Positions 6,917-14,125 are shown, counted from the first letter of the stretch. The stretch is 64,000 nt of DNA from Alphaproteobacteria bacterium (GCA_900768845.1 CAAGEK010000073.1:1-64000), one strand, 5' to 3'. Notes: generated by a model from the sequence alone, not told the origin. Numbers and translations are program-made.

Positions 6917-7969
6917 TTATCGGGATTTCACATATGTGTTTCCCCGCCATTCGTACACGCTTTGCGGCAACAGGGCGTTCATATCGCCGAACGCATCAAA
7001 AGATATTTCCCCCAATACGGTTCGGTATTTTGCGTCTTTCGGGGAAAGGGGCGTTTTTTCCGCCGTCTGCATCCATATTTGAGCCGCCGCATACGCCGCC
7101 AGCACCGTTTCCGAAGGTTCCGTGCCGTTTAAACGGAAATCCGCAACGATTTCCGCGGCGTCCGGAGAATGGCGGAAATCCTCGGCGTCCAAAAAACGGA
7201 CGCCGTGTTTCATGCTCCCGATCATTTTGCTGAATTCGACGGTTTTCAGTACGTTCAACCCGATGACGGGCGACTTGATTCCCGCTTCCCGAAGGCGGGA
7301 AATCAAACGGACGGCCTGTTGCGGGGATACGGAGGAAACAAGGGTGTAATTTTCATTAAAATCAATAAGTTCTTTTATTTTATTAATGTTCTTATTCATC
7401 TGGTTCGGAGGCAGGGAAAGGCTTTTAAACGTATCTGACGGAAACTTCTTTTTTAAAACGGCGGCAAGCCGATCCCCTTCTTTCGTTCCGTCGGAAACGA
7501 TCAGAAAACGTTTGCCGCGGTATTTGTCGTTCAGCGTATCGGCAAATACGTCGAACTGCTTTGCCGTGTTTGTCGCCAAACGGAACAGAACGGCGTTCTT
7601 TTGCGCCGTCAGGCAAGGCAGGACGGAAAAAACGGCGAAAAACGGAATTTGCGCTTTTTCATATATTCCCCGAGCGGCGGCCGCCGAAGCGTCGCACGAA
7701 TAACCGATGACGAAATCCGCCCCGTTTTCAACGGTTTTTTCAGCGGCCGCGACATCCTTTGCGCCGGAACAGTGTTCGTGAATCCGCACGATTTCGACCG
7801 GTCTGCCGGCTTTTTGAAAAGCCGCCCTCACTCCGGCGGCGATGTCGTTTCCCGCCGCAGAGTTTGCCGGAGCGACGACCGCCGCCGTCGGGCTTTGTTG
7901 CGCCGCCGCGCCGAACGGTAAAAACAGCCCCGACAGGCCGTATGCAAAAATCATCCGAAAGTTCGTCAT
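6917..7969 (-). CDS. Periplasmic substrate-binding protein, LivK-like, orphan
   Basis: This 350-aa protein has a signal peptide (MTNFRMIFAYGLSGLFLPFGAAA) and a type I periplasmic-binding fold, as in branched-chain amino-acid receptors. Lobe-1 features include AAVVAPANSAAGNDIAAGVRA and the segment ENGADFVIGYSCDASAAAARGIYE. RFLIVSDGTKEGDRLAAVLKKKF marks the crossover to lobe 2. Three cysteines in the N-terminal lobe (in HEHCSG, GYSCDA and LPCLTA) could form a disulfide. No permease or ATPase gene is adjacent, so it is either an orphan receptor for a transporter elsewhere or a sensor domain protein. The ligand is unknown. An imperfect inverted repeat at about 6848-6890 follows the stop codon. 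Confidence 0.8.
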   Translation of the reverse strand: MTNFRMIFAYGLSGLFLPFGAAAQQSPTAAVVAPANSAAGNDIAAGVRAAFQKAGRPVEIVRIHEHCSGAKDVAAAEKTVENGADFVIGYSCDASAAAARGIYEKAQIPFFAVFSVLPCLTAQKNAVLFRLATNTAKQFDVFADTLNDKYRGKRFLIVSDGTKEGDRLAAVLKKKFPSDTFKSLSLPPNQMNKNINKIKELIDFNENYTLVSSVSPQQAVRLISRLREAGIKSPVIGLNVLKTVEFSKMIGSMKHGVRFLDAEDFRHSPDAAEIVADFRLNGTEPSETVLAAYAAAQIWMQTAEKTPLSPKDAKYRTVLGEISFDAFGDMNALLPQSVYEWRGNTYVKSR

Positions 7970-8145
7970 AATATATTAAGTATCATACTTTTTCATTGTT
8001 TTACAGAGGGAAAGAAAAATAATCCCTCCGGATGTTTTTTTTGGTTGCGCCCGAAGGGAAAATAACCCAAAGTATGCGGGAACGAATCAACAGTGCCGTA
8101 TCCTCGGCGACCTCGTTTGTTTTTCACTTTATTTCAGAGGCGATA

Positions 8146-10302
8146 ATGACAACAGAAAACCTTGACAAGCTCTTTGCGCCGAAATCGGTCGCATTGATCG
8201 GAGCTTCCAACCGTCCGATGTCCGTCGGTTCCGTTATTATGCAGAACCTGTTGGAAGGCGGTTTTAAGGGCAGCATCATGCCCGTCAACCCGAAAGGCGA
8301 ACTCATTCATGGCGTCCAATCTTTCAAGACGATTGCCGACTTGCCCGAAACGCCCGATTTGGCCGTCCTGTGCATTCCTCCTTTGGCCATTCCCGATTCA
8401 ATTCAGGCTTTGTGCGAAAAAGGGACGCGTGCGGCGATCATCATTGCGGCCGGCCTGAATATTGAAAACGACGCCGGTGAAAATTGCCAGAAAAAGGTCG
8501 CTGAAACGGCGAAAAAGTACGGTATGCGCGTTGTCGGCCCGAACTGTTTGGGAACGTTGGTTCCCCGTATCGGCCTGAATGCAAGCTTTACGACGACGCC
8601 GGCCATTGACGGCAAAATCGCGTTCATTTCCCAATCCGGCGCGTTGTGCGTTTCCGTTTTGGACTGGGCGAAACCTAAAAATATCGGGTTTTCGTATTTC
8701 TCTTCCATCGGCGACGCCATGGAAGCGGGATTCCCCGATATGCTGGATTATCTGGCCGACGATCCCGATACGAACGCCATCTTTATGTATATTGAATCCG
8801 TCAAGGATCGCGAAGGCTTTATGAAAGCCGCCCGCCGCGTTGCGAAAAAGAAACCCCTGTTCGCCATCAAATCGGGACGTTCCGCCGAAGGGACGGCCGC
8901 CGCGGCTTCCCATACGGGGGCTTTGGCCGGCGGCGACAACGTTTATGACGCCGCTTTCGAACGTGCCGGCGTCATCCGTTTGCAGGATTTGGAAGATATG
9001 TATGCCGCGATGCAGTTCTTGGCTTACCGTGAAAAAGTCCAGAGCCGCAATGTCGTCATTCTGACGAACGGCGGCGGTCCGGGCGTTCTGGCCGTTGACG
9101 GTTTGATTAAAGCCGGCGGAAAGCTGACGAAGCTGTCCGACGAAACGAAAAAGAAGCTGGACGAAGTTCTGCCTTCGACGTGGTCGCATTCCAACCCCGT
9201 CGACATCATCGGCGATGCCCCGGGCAAACGTTATGCCGATTCCCTGAAAGTCCTGTTGGACGCTCCGGAAGTCGAAGACGTTTTGGTCATGTATGTTCCG
9301 ACAGGCGTGACTTCGGGTGAAGAAGTGGCGGAAAAAGTTCTGGCCGTTGAATCCGAACGCAAATCGGGACGCATTTTCGGGTGTTGGGTCGGCGGCTATG
9401 TCGTCATGCCCGGTATTGAAATGTTCAAAAATTTCGGTCTGCCGAACTTTGAATCGGGTGAAAAAGGCGTGAAAGCGTTTGTTTCCGTCGCCGATTCCCA
9501 AGATTTGCGTGAAACGCGCATCAAAGTCGACGCTGTCAAACCCGAAGTCAAACCCGTCGACAAAGCGGCGGCTCAGGCCGTTATCCGTAAAGTAATGGAA
9601 GAAGGCCGCAGTATTCTGACGGAATTTGAAGCGAAAGAAGTCTTCGGATATTACCAGATTCCCGTCGTTCGCACGAAAATTGCCAAGAACGCGGAAGAAG
9701 CCCGTAAAATCGCCGAAGAAATCAATGCGACGGTTGCCGTTAAGATTTTGTCGAACGACATCACGCACAAATCCGACGCCGGCGGCGTGAAGTTGGGATT
9801 GGAAACGCCCGATGAAGTCGCGGCCGCAACGGAAGAAATGCTGACGCGCATTGCAAAGAATATGCCGCACGCAAAATTGGACGGTGTGACGGTTCAGGAA
9901 ATGATTTCCAAACCGCGCCCGCACGAAGTCATCGTCGGCGTTACGACCGATCCGATTTTCGGACCTGCCATCATGGTCGGTCAGGGCGGTACGGCCGTCG
10001 AAGTCATGAAAGACAGTGCAATCGCCCTGCCCCCCTTGAATAAGGAACAGGCTTTGCACGCGTTGTCTCAGACGCGCATTTACAACCTGTTGAAAGGTTA
10101 TCGCGACCGTCCGGCGGCCGATATTGACGGCATCGCCCAAACGATGGTTCAGATTGCTCAGATGGTTGTCGACATTGATGAAATTACCGAACTGGACATC
10201 AACCCGTTGTTGGTTGACGAAAACGGAGCTGTCGCCGTTGACGCCCGCATCGTTGTCAAACCGTACACGGCGGGAACGCCCCGTTTGGCAATTAAAGAAT
10301 AA
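8146..10302 (+). CDS. NDP-forming acyl-CoA synthetase (acetate-CoA ligase type)
   Basis: The 718-aa enzyme belongs to the ADP/GDP-forming acyl-CoA synthetase superfamily, interconverting acyl-CoA plus ADP and Pi with acid, CoA and ATP. Order: CoA-binding Rossmann domain (FAPKSVALIGASNRP, residues 8-25), the two succinyl-CoA-synthetase-like domains with the phospho-histidine in TAAAASHTGALAGGDNVYD (about 255-270), and a C-terminal ATP-grasp domain (GRSILTEFEAKEVFGYY; VAVKILSNDITHKSDAGGV; ELDINPLLVDENG). ATG 8146 is chosen because of the AGAGGCG just upstream and because the family begins here. No protein-acetyltransferase domain is fused. A strong terminator follows. It stands alone, so the acyl substrate is unclear. 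Confidence 0.88.
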   Translation: MTTENLDKLFAPKSVALIGASNRPMSVGSVIMQNLLEGGFKGSIMPVNPKGELIHGVQSFKTIADLPETPDLAVLCIPPLAIPDSIQALCEKGTRAAIIIAAGLNIENDAGENCQKKVAETAKKYGMRVVGPNCLGTLVPRIGLNASFTTTPAIDGKIAFISQSGALCVSVLDWAKPKNIGFSYFSSIGDAMEAGFPDMLDYLADDPDTNAIFMYIESVKDREGFMKAARRVAKKKPLFAIKSGRSAEGTAAAASHTGALAGGDNVYDAAFERAGVIRLQDLEDMYAAMQFLAYREKVQSRNVVILTNGGGPGVLAVDGLIKAGGKLTKLSDETKKKLDEVLPSTWSHSNPVDIIGDAPGKRYADSLKVLLDAPEVEDVLVMYVPTGVTSGEEVAEKVLAVESERKSGRIFGCWVGGYVVMPGIEMFKNFGLPNFESGEKGVKAFVSVADSQDLRETRIKVDAVKPEVKPVDKAAAQAVIRKVMEEGRSILTEFEAKEVFGYYQIPVVRTKIAKNAEEARKIAEEINATVAVKILSNDITHKSDAGGVKLGLETPDEVAAATEEMLTRIAKNMPHAKLDGVTVQEMISKPRPHEVIVGVTTDPIFGPAIMVGQGGTAVEVMKDSAIALPPLNKEQALHALSQTRIYNLLKGYRDRPAADIDGIAQTMVQIAQMVVDIDEITELDINPLLVDENGAVAVDARIVVKPYTAGTPRLAIKE

Positions 10303-10311
10303 AATCTTTTT

Positions 10312-10346
10312 AAAAAAAAGCCCCCGATTTTTCGGGGGCTTTTTTT
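10312..10346 (+). terminator. Rho-independent terminator of acyl-CoA synthetase gene
   Basis: A stem AAAAGCCCCCGA / TCGGGGGCTTTT with TTTT loop, followed by a T run, lies just after the stop at 10302. Confidence 0.9.
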
Positions 10347-10389
10347 GTAAATGGAAAACCCCGTTGAAGCTTACAGCAAACTCCTTAGG

Positions 10390-10714
10390 TACGTCTGGTA
10401 ACAGTAAATATCGCCGCAAAACATTTTATGGAGAGAAACGCATACTCGGAGGTCGTGCGACATGAAAGGAATCACGGTAATTGTGTCAGGCTCATGAGCG
10501 TATGCCGATACCGCCGAAATGAGTGTGTCAAGCTTTGCAGGATTTCTGAAAGGGGAAAAGCGGTTTGACGTTTTTTGAACGTTGGAGCGACATAAAGTTT
10601 TGGAGCCGGGGACACAACGCCCGTAAGATATATCTATAAAATCACCTGAAGGAAGACGGTTTGTCAGATCAGCTGACGCCAGACCTGTCCGCCCCGTTTA
10701 CGGAAAATCCGTAA
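10390..10714 (+). pseudogene. IS200/IS605-type TnpA transposase remnant
   Basis: Scattered frames carry recognisable pieces of the small HUH transposase of IS200/IS605 elements. An N-terminal fragment reads SKYRRKTFYGEKR (about 10400-10440), then a frameshifted IPPK / MSVSSFAGFLKG (10507-10555), FFERW...FW (about 10568-10602), and the C-terminal SDQLTPDLSAPF with a stop near 10714. The H-U-H metal site normally just before IPPKMSVS is not recognisable, and several frameshifts and stops interrupt the gene, so it cannot be active. The second remnant (18769-19160) is in the opposite orientation and shares the same core and end hairpin. Confidence 0.75.
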
Positions 10715-10761
10715 CAAATTGCCCGCACAGGAGCAAACAAAACGCCGTTTAGTCGTTTCCG

Positions 10762-10777
10762 GTAGCATGAGGGCTAC
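10762..10777 (+). mobile_element. IS200-like end hairpin
   Basis: GTAGC-ATGAGG-GCTAC is a 5-bp stem with the same six-base loop as the hairpin next to the other transposase remnant (GTAGT-ATGAGG-ACTAC), with one compensating base-pair change. IS200/IS605 elements are processed at such subterminal hairpins rather than at inverted repeats, so I read it as the right-end remnant. The remaining sequence to 11075 is A+T-rich and shows no gene. Confidence 0.55.
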
Positions 10778-11075
10778 GCCCGTCGTGTGAAGAATTATCC
10801 GCTGGGTGGGCGGGGATCTTTTTCATCCTTATCCGGATTTTTTTATCGGACGGGATGTTTTTAATCTTCCCCATGCTCAATGCTTTTATCGTTTTTTCGT
10901 CGTTTAATTATAATTCGCCCGTTTTTTAAATATATGTTTGTCGCAGTTCTTCAGTTTTCAGAGGCAAGATTTGATAAAAAAATTTATTAACGACGGAGAA
11001 CATCTTGACGTCGTTTTCTATTTTCCTGTTTTTATAGCCGTCATCTGTTCGGGAGATAACGTTTTTTAAGCAGAC

Positions 11076-11669
11076 TTAAAGGGCTTTGACGAAAATAAGT
11101 CCCTGTTTGGCGACATATGTTTTTCCTTTCGGCGGTTTGGGCATTCCCGTCGGGTTGGCCGGAGTTTGTTTCGCCGCAATACCGTCAGGCAACCAGAGCG
11201 TCGTTTTCAAATCGAAGCTGTCATAGCCGTAACTGTCAAACAACTTGATTTTTCCGTGTGCGGTTTTTCCTGAAACGACGGACCAATGATCTCCGACGTC
11301 TTTGTTGCTTAAACGAATGATGCAGGATGTTTTTTCATTTGAGAGGGCGGCGAGTTCATCAAAAACATCCGCCGGCGGCAAGTGCGTTTCCGTATACGGA
11401 CGGGTGAAAGAAATTTTTGTTCCAAAAGTTTCCTCAACGTATCTTTGCCCCTGCTCGGCCATGTTCATAATCAAATCAAAATCGGTTCCGTGATGCAAGA
11501 CTTCATCCAATTTACCTTCTTCCATCAAAAATCCCATTAAATTTTGGTAAAACAAGCATCCGTCATTATAGGAAAAAATCTTATCCTTTCTTAAAACTCG
11601 GCGGCAAGAATTAATAACGGCATAAACGCCGCAAAAATAATCGATATGGCCTTGTAAATATGCTTTCAT
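11076..11669 (-). CDS. Papain-like (C39-like) cysteine protease family protein
   Basis: The 197-aa protein starts at ATG 11669, which has GGAGAGGAAAACGGA upstream; a longer upstream frame lacks a good site. Residues GHIDYFCGVYAVINSC place a Cys (residue 13) at the start of a helix after an oxyanion-type residue. GDHWSVVSGK gives His128, and KLFDSYGYD gives Asp145. This Cys-His-Asp order is that of papain-fold peptidases, including C39-like domains. There is no signal peptide and no linked ABC exporter, so a bacteriocin-processing role is unlikely. A stand-alone protease or amide-cleaving enzyme fits better. It is transcribed divergently from the arfA-like gene and lies in the accessory region between the two IS remnants. 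The substrate is unknown. Confidence 0.6.
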   Translation of the reverse strand: MKAYLQGHIDYFCGVYAVINSCRRVLRKDKIFSYNDGCLFYQNLMGFLMEEGKLDEVLHHGTDFDLIMNMAEQGQRYVEETFGTKISFTRPYTETHLPPADVFDELAALSNEKTSCIIRLSNKDVGDHWSVVSGKTAHGKIKLFDSYGYDSFDLKTTLWLPDGIAAKQTPANPTGMPKPPKGKTYVAKQGLIFVKAL

Positions 11670-11757
11670 TCCGTTTTCCTCTCCGTTTAAAGTAACAAAA
11701 ATATCTCTTTTCAAAAAGTTATTTTTCAATTTTAATATTCTTTTTATGGAGAAAAAA

Positions 11758-11943
11758 ATGAAAAACAAAAAAACGAAAAAACGAGATCCGATGGCTCGTG
11801 AATTATTAACGTCGGGAAAATACCGGATGCGGGTTGTAAAATCAGCAAAGGCATATTCCCGTAAGGAGAAACATAAAAAAGGCTCTGATTATCGTTATTC
11901 AGAGCCTTTTTTATGGCTTTTTTCGCGATTTTGCATACAATGA
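11758..11943 (+). CDS. arfA: ArfA-like alternative ribosome-rescue factor, nonstop mRNA design
   Basis: The ORF encodes a short basic peptide: KKRDPMARELLTSGKYRMRV followed by VKSAKAYSRKEKHKK. The pattern of an ALL-D-P-like region, Arg-x-Arg-Val, then Lys-rich Ser-Tyr/Ser-Arg-Lys-x-Lys-His resembles the ribosome-binding core of ArfA, which recruits RF2 to release ribosomes stalled without a stop codon. ATG 11758 is chosen because GGAG lies 7 bases before it; the ATG at 11746 overlaps that site. Strikingly, the frame has no stop before a perfect 14-bp terminator hairpin (11875-11912) and reads on to TGA at 11943. Known arfA genes work this way: the mRNA ends inside the gene, so the product is tagged and destroyed unless tmRNA is limiting. 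Homology is by eye on a short sequence. Confidence 0.6.
   Translation: MKNKKTKKRDPMARELLTSGKYRMRVVKSAKAYSRKEKHKKGSDYRYSEPFLWLFSRFCIQ
11875..11912 (+). terminator. Terminator inside the arfA-like reading frame
   Basis: AAAAAAGGCTCTGA (11875-11888) pairs perfectly with TCAGAGCCTTTTTT (11899-11912) around a 10-base loop. It lies in frame within the arfA-like gene with no stop codon before it, so terminated transcripts would be nonstop mRNAs. It would also insulate the GNAT gene at 11964. Confidence 0.85.
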
Positions 11944-11963
11944 ATACCAAAGGAGTTTTTAAT

Positions 11964-12422
11964 ATGACGGATTTTGAAATTAAGGAAATTACGCGCAATT
12001 ACCCGATAGGTCTTTTGTTGGAAGCCGATCCCGATATAAAAAAGATTGAAAAATATCTGAATAAAGGCCGGTGTTTCGGTTTATTTCATGAAGAAAAACT
12101 GATCGGCGAATATGTATTGAAAACCGATAAAAAAACGTCGGATGCGGAAATCGTAAATTTGGCTGTAGCGCAAGAATACCGCCGCAAAGGTTATGCCCGT
12201 CTGTTAATTAAAGACGCTTTGGCGCGCTCCGAAGCGCAGGGGGCGAAAAGTGTTGAAATCGCTACGGGAAAAGACAGTTTTCAACAAAAATTCTATCAGT
12301 CTTGCGGTTTTAAAATCGAAAGCGTCGAGGAAAATTATTTTCCGGAACATTATCCGGATCCGGTTATTGACGAGGGAAAAGAATTAAAAGACTTGGTGCG
12401 CTTAAAAATTGATTTAGCCTGA
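11964..12422 (+). CDS. GNAT-family N-acetyltransferase, 152 aa
   Basis: This is a single GNAT domain transferring an acetyl group from acetyl-CoA to an amine. The acetyl-CoA pyrophosphate loop is VAQEYRRKGYARLLI (the Q/R-x-x-G-x-A/G motif). It is preceded by the beta-4 strand AEIVNLAV and followed by KSVEIATGKDSFQQKFYQSCGFKIE, the usual Y-x-x-x-G-F. AAGGAG lies before ATG 11964, and an in-frame extension upstream overlaps the arfA-like end and was not used. The substrate is unknown; the C-terminal FPEHYPDPVIDEGKELKDLVRL is typical of a subset of uncharacterised members. A terminator follows at 12449. Confidence 0.85.
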   Translation: MTDFEIKEITRNYPIGLLLEADPDIKKIEKYLNKGRCFGLFHEEKLIGEYVLKTDKKTSDAEIVNLAVAQEYRRKGYARLLIKDALARSEAQGAKSVEIATGKDSFQQKFYQSCGFKIESVEENYFPEHYPDPVIDEGKELKDLVRLKIDLA

Positions 12423-12448
12423 TTCTCTCTTGATGCATCCGTAATTCT

Positions 12449-12486
12449 CCGGCGACAAGGGGATCGGCCTTTTCGCCGGTTTTTTT
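12449..12486 (+). terminator. Terminator of the GNAT gene
   Basis: CCGGCGA (12449-12455) pairs with TCGCCGG (12473-12479), followed by a seven-base T run. Confidence 0.8.
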
Positions 12487-12629
12487 CGTGTTTTAATTTT
12501 AAAAATTGCAATAAGCCGGTTAAATGTAAGTGTCAAAAGGTTTGGCACATAATTCTGTTTCTTTACTATAAGTTTAAGCGGAATAAAATTTGTACTTACA
12601 CTCTTATAATGGTTATTAAGTGGAAAGAA

Positions 12630-12880
12630 GTTTTGGCTTTCCTAAACCATTCTTCCCCCCTACACCCCCCAAGGGGTCAATCTTGGAAACTCAAGGATAA
12701 TACGAGCAAAAAAGAGGTTTCCCCAAGTTTCGGCAAGCCTGCAACTTGGGTGATTCCCCTCCTTTTTTTTGTCCTTGACTTTCCGCTTCTCTCTCGAGCC
12801 TCGGGGCGAACTTTCCAAAAAAGAACGCTGCGCCTTTTTTTTTAAAAAGCCCTCCCCACTCTGGAGAGAGCAAAAAACAA
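12630..12880. repeat. About 250-bp direct repeat, copy B
   Basis: This is the second copy of the block at 890-1140, in the same orientation, again directly upstream of a small-peptide module. Differences are scattered substitutions and small indels (for example an extra TTGGGTGAT near 12745), as expected of an old duplication rather than an assembly artefact. The 12487-12629 stretch before it is A+T-rich without a gene. Confidence 0.75.
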
Positions 12881-12891
12881 GAAACAGCTGG

Positions 12892-12969
12892 CGTTCCCCG
12901 TTCTAAAGTGTTAAACGGGTAGCGGTATCGGGCAAGATAAACCCCCGATACGGGCTTCTTGCTCGGTGC
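12892..12969 (+). promoter_or_regulatory. 5' leader hairpins of peptide module 2
   Basis: The second leader hairpin is a 12-bp stem, GTATCGGGCAAG (12925-12936) with CTTGCTCGGTGC (12958-12969), including three G-U pairs. Its sequence differs from modules 1 and 3 but keeps the pairing, and its loop holds an additional short hairpin. The upstream stem is weaker here than in the other copies. Confidence 0.5.
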
Positions 12970-13002
12970 TTTGTTGAAACCCTGATTGAAAGGGGGAAAC
13001 AA

Positions 13003-13083
13003 ATGACTTCAACAAAAAAAAGCCTGCTAGTCTTTGCACTAGCAATACTTTTCTTGTTGAGCTTCATTTCCGAAGCTTGGTAA
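13003..13083 (+). CDS. 26-aa hydrophobic peptide, candidate type I toxin (copy 2)
   Basis: ATG 13003 follows GAAAGGGGG. The peptide starts Thr-Ser-Thr-Lys-Lys, has the helix SLLVFALAILFLLSFIS and ends Glu-Ala-Trp. It is the most diverged of the three copies, yet it has the same length, charge pattern and C-terminal Ala-Trp, with many third-position changes relative to copy 1, which suggests selection on the protein. The 13 bases from the start codon (13003-13015) recur at 13134-13146 behind its terminator. That repeat is unlike those of the other two copies. Confidence 0.7.
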   Translation: MTSTKKSLLVFALAILFLLSFISEAW

Positions 13084-13149
13084 GATAAAAAAATAAGCCC
13101 CCTTTGAGCTGGCACTCTTAGGGGGCTTTCTTTATGACTTCAACAATCA
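13084..13149 (-). ncRNA. Predicted antisense antitoxin RNA (copy 2)
   Basis: This is the convergent RNA of module 2, starting near 13149 from the promoter at 13156-13184. Its 5' part is the complement of ATGACTTCAACAA, identical to the toxin-2 start region, so it should pair with toxin mRNA 2 but not with mRNAs 1 or 3. It ends at the shared hairpin 13095-13128. The ends are approximate. Confidence 0.55.
13095..13133. terminator. Bidirectional terminator, module 2
   Basis: AAGCCCCCT (13095-13103) pairs with AGGGGGCTT (13120-13128), with inner GAG/CTC pairing. T-rich tracts follow on the plus strand (TTCTTT) and, reading leftward, on the minus strand (ATTTTTTTATC). Confidence 0.75.
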
Positions 13150-13155
13150 CTTATT

Positions 13156-13184
13156 ATAATCTCACAAAGCCGGACGGATTGCAA
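13156..13184 (-). promoter_or_regulatory. Convergent antisense promoter, module 2
   Basis: TTGCAA (13184-13179), 17 bases, GATTAT (13161-13156) on the minus strand; sequence and spacing are identical to modules 1 and 3. Confidence 0.6.
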
Positions 13185-13200
13185 TCAAATTATTCTGGCG

Positions 13201-13258
13201 TTCCCCGTTCTAAAGTGCTAAACGGGAATTGGCATCAAGATTTTCTTTTGCTTGATGC
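13201..13258 (+). promoter_or_regulatory. 5' leader hairpins of peptide module 3
   Basis: TTCCCCGTT (13201-13209) pairs with AACGGGAA (13221-13228), and GCATCAAG (13232-13239) pairs perfectly with CTTGATGC (13251-13258). Module 3 begins directly where the antisense promoter of module 2 ends, so the two modules are in tandem without the 250-bp block between them. Confidence 0.5.
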
Positions 13259-13296
13259 TTTGTTCACAGCCCATAAACAGAAAGGGGGTGAATGAG

Positions 13297-13377
13297 ATGA
13301 TTTACTTGAAAAGAAGTCTGCTGGTGTTAGCACTGGCATTCGTTTTCTTATTAAGCTTTATTTCTAAAGCCTGGTAA
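13297..13377 (+). CDS. 26-aa hydrophobic peptide, candidate type I toxin (copy 3)
   Basis: ATG 13297 follows GAAAGGGGGTGAATGAG. The peptide differs from copy 1 at one residue only (Ile instead of Thr at position 2), with the same Tyr-Leu-Lys-Arg, SLLVLALAFVFLLSFIS and Lys-Ala-Trp. Copies 1 and 3 also share an ATG-AGA-TGA mini-frame whose stop overlaps the start codon, which could couple or dampen initiation. Its start-codon repeat (13296-13311) recurs at 13425-13440 with one T-to-C change, which would still form a G-U pair between the two RNAs. Confidence 0.7.
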   Translation: MIYLKRSLLVLALAFVFLLSFISKAW

Positions 13378-13443
13378 AGAAAACAACCCCTAAGAGCTGG
13401 AACCTCTTAGGGGTTTTCTTTTATGATGATTTACCTGAAATCA
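13378..13443 (-). ncRNA. Predicted antisense antitoxin RNA (copy 3)
   Basis: This is the convergent RNA of module 3, starting near 13443 from the promoter at 13450-13478. It would carry the complement of the toxin-3 start region (16 bases, 15 Watson-Crick plus one wobble) and end at the hairpin 13385-13415. The ends are approximate. Confidence 0.55.
13385..13422. terminator. Bidirectional terminator, module 3
   Basis: A perfect 12-bp stem AACCCCTAAGAG (13385-13396) / CTCTTAGGGGTT (13404-13415) with T-rich sequence on both sides. Confidence 0.8.
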
Positions 13444-13449
13444 CTTATT

Positions 13450-13478
13450 ATAATCTCACAAAGCCGGACGGATTGCAA
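13450..13478 (-). promoter_or_regulatory. Convergent antisense promoter, module 3
   Basis: TTGCAA (13478-13473), 17 bases, GATTAT (13455-13450) on the minus strand, identical to the other two modules. Confidence 0.6.
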
Positions 13479-13505
13479 TCAAATTATCTTTCCGGTAGCC
13501 AAATG

Positions 13506-14102
13506 TTATTTCTTTCCGATTGTCTGAGAAATGATGATATCGTCATCATCGACAATGCTCAAGGCTTGAGCCAGCTTTTTACGGTCTATCATACCCCGCA
13601 CGACATTGCCCAATCCTTTTGAAGCGCAATAAAGTCCGACATTTTGATATGCCGATCCGGCGTGCATCATTGAATAATCGTCATCTTCATCAGTGACAAA
13701 TAACAATGTGACGGGAGCCGTCGTTACAAAATCCTGTCCGCGTGCCGCCAAAGGTCTTAGATCTTCGGAAACGACGGGAACTAAAGCGTTGTTTTTCGCA
13801 TCATAAATCCATGCTCCGTCCGATTTTAAAACATAAACGTCCATTTTCTGACGGTTTTTTGCTGTCGGAATCGTCCTTTTGTCCGGACGGTTATATCCCC
13901 AAGCCGCCCATAAAATATCGCTTAAAGTCTGATTATCCAAAGGTTCCGAAGAAAACACACGATCGGTTTTGCGTTCGTTCATCGCCTGCATCAAAGGCAA
14001 TCCGCCCATAACATCGGGAGGCGGCAATTTGACGACATCTTGTGCGCAAGCCGTTCCGGAAACAAAAAGGCCGAAACACATAAACAGCAAAGTTTTTTTC
14101 AT
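13506..14102 (-). CDS. Exported SagB-type nitroreductase-family protein
   Basis: The 198-aa product starts at ATG 14102 (AAGGAGCTGAAA upstream) with a signal peptide (KKTLLFMCFGLFVSGTACA). The mature part is a compact nitroreductase fold. MNERKTDRVFSSEPLDNQTL is the FMN-phosphate-binding Arg-x-x-R-x-F-type segment, LSDILWAAWGYNRPD is the flavin-contacting helix, and MMHAGSAYQNVGLYCASKGLG is the dimer/FMN helix. Such proteins are flavin oxidoreductases. The exported location is unusual but recurs in SagB-like periplasmic members. The natural substrate is unknown. It lies 23 bases downstream of the GGDEF-EAL gene's stop. Confidence 0.8.
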   Translation of the reverse strand: MKKTLLFMCFGLFVSGTACAQDVVKLPPPDVMGGLPLMQAMNERKTDRVFSSEPLDNQTLSDILWAAWGYNRPDKRTIPTAKNRQKMDVYVLKSDGAWIYDAKNNALVPVVSEDLRPLAARGQDFVTTAPVTLLFVTDEDDDYSMMHAGSAYQNVGLYCASKGLGNVVRGMIDRKKLAQALSIVDDDDIIISQTIGKK

Positions 14103-14125
14103 TTTCAGCTCCTTTTCAAGGAAAG

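Noticed and set aside
8398..10419. A 673-codon minus-strand frame opposite the acyl-CoA synthetase
   Set aside because: It is a shadow of a highly biased coding strand. The product is Phe/Arg/Asn/Gly-rich with no domains, whereas the plus strand has clear family motifs.
13003..13478. CRISPR array or repeat-spacer structure
   Set aside because: Only module-length tandem repeats with coding content are present. There are no short regular repeats with unique spacers, and no cas genes anywhere in the window.
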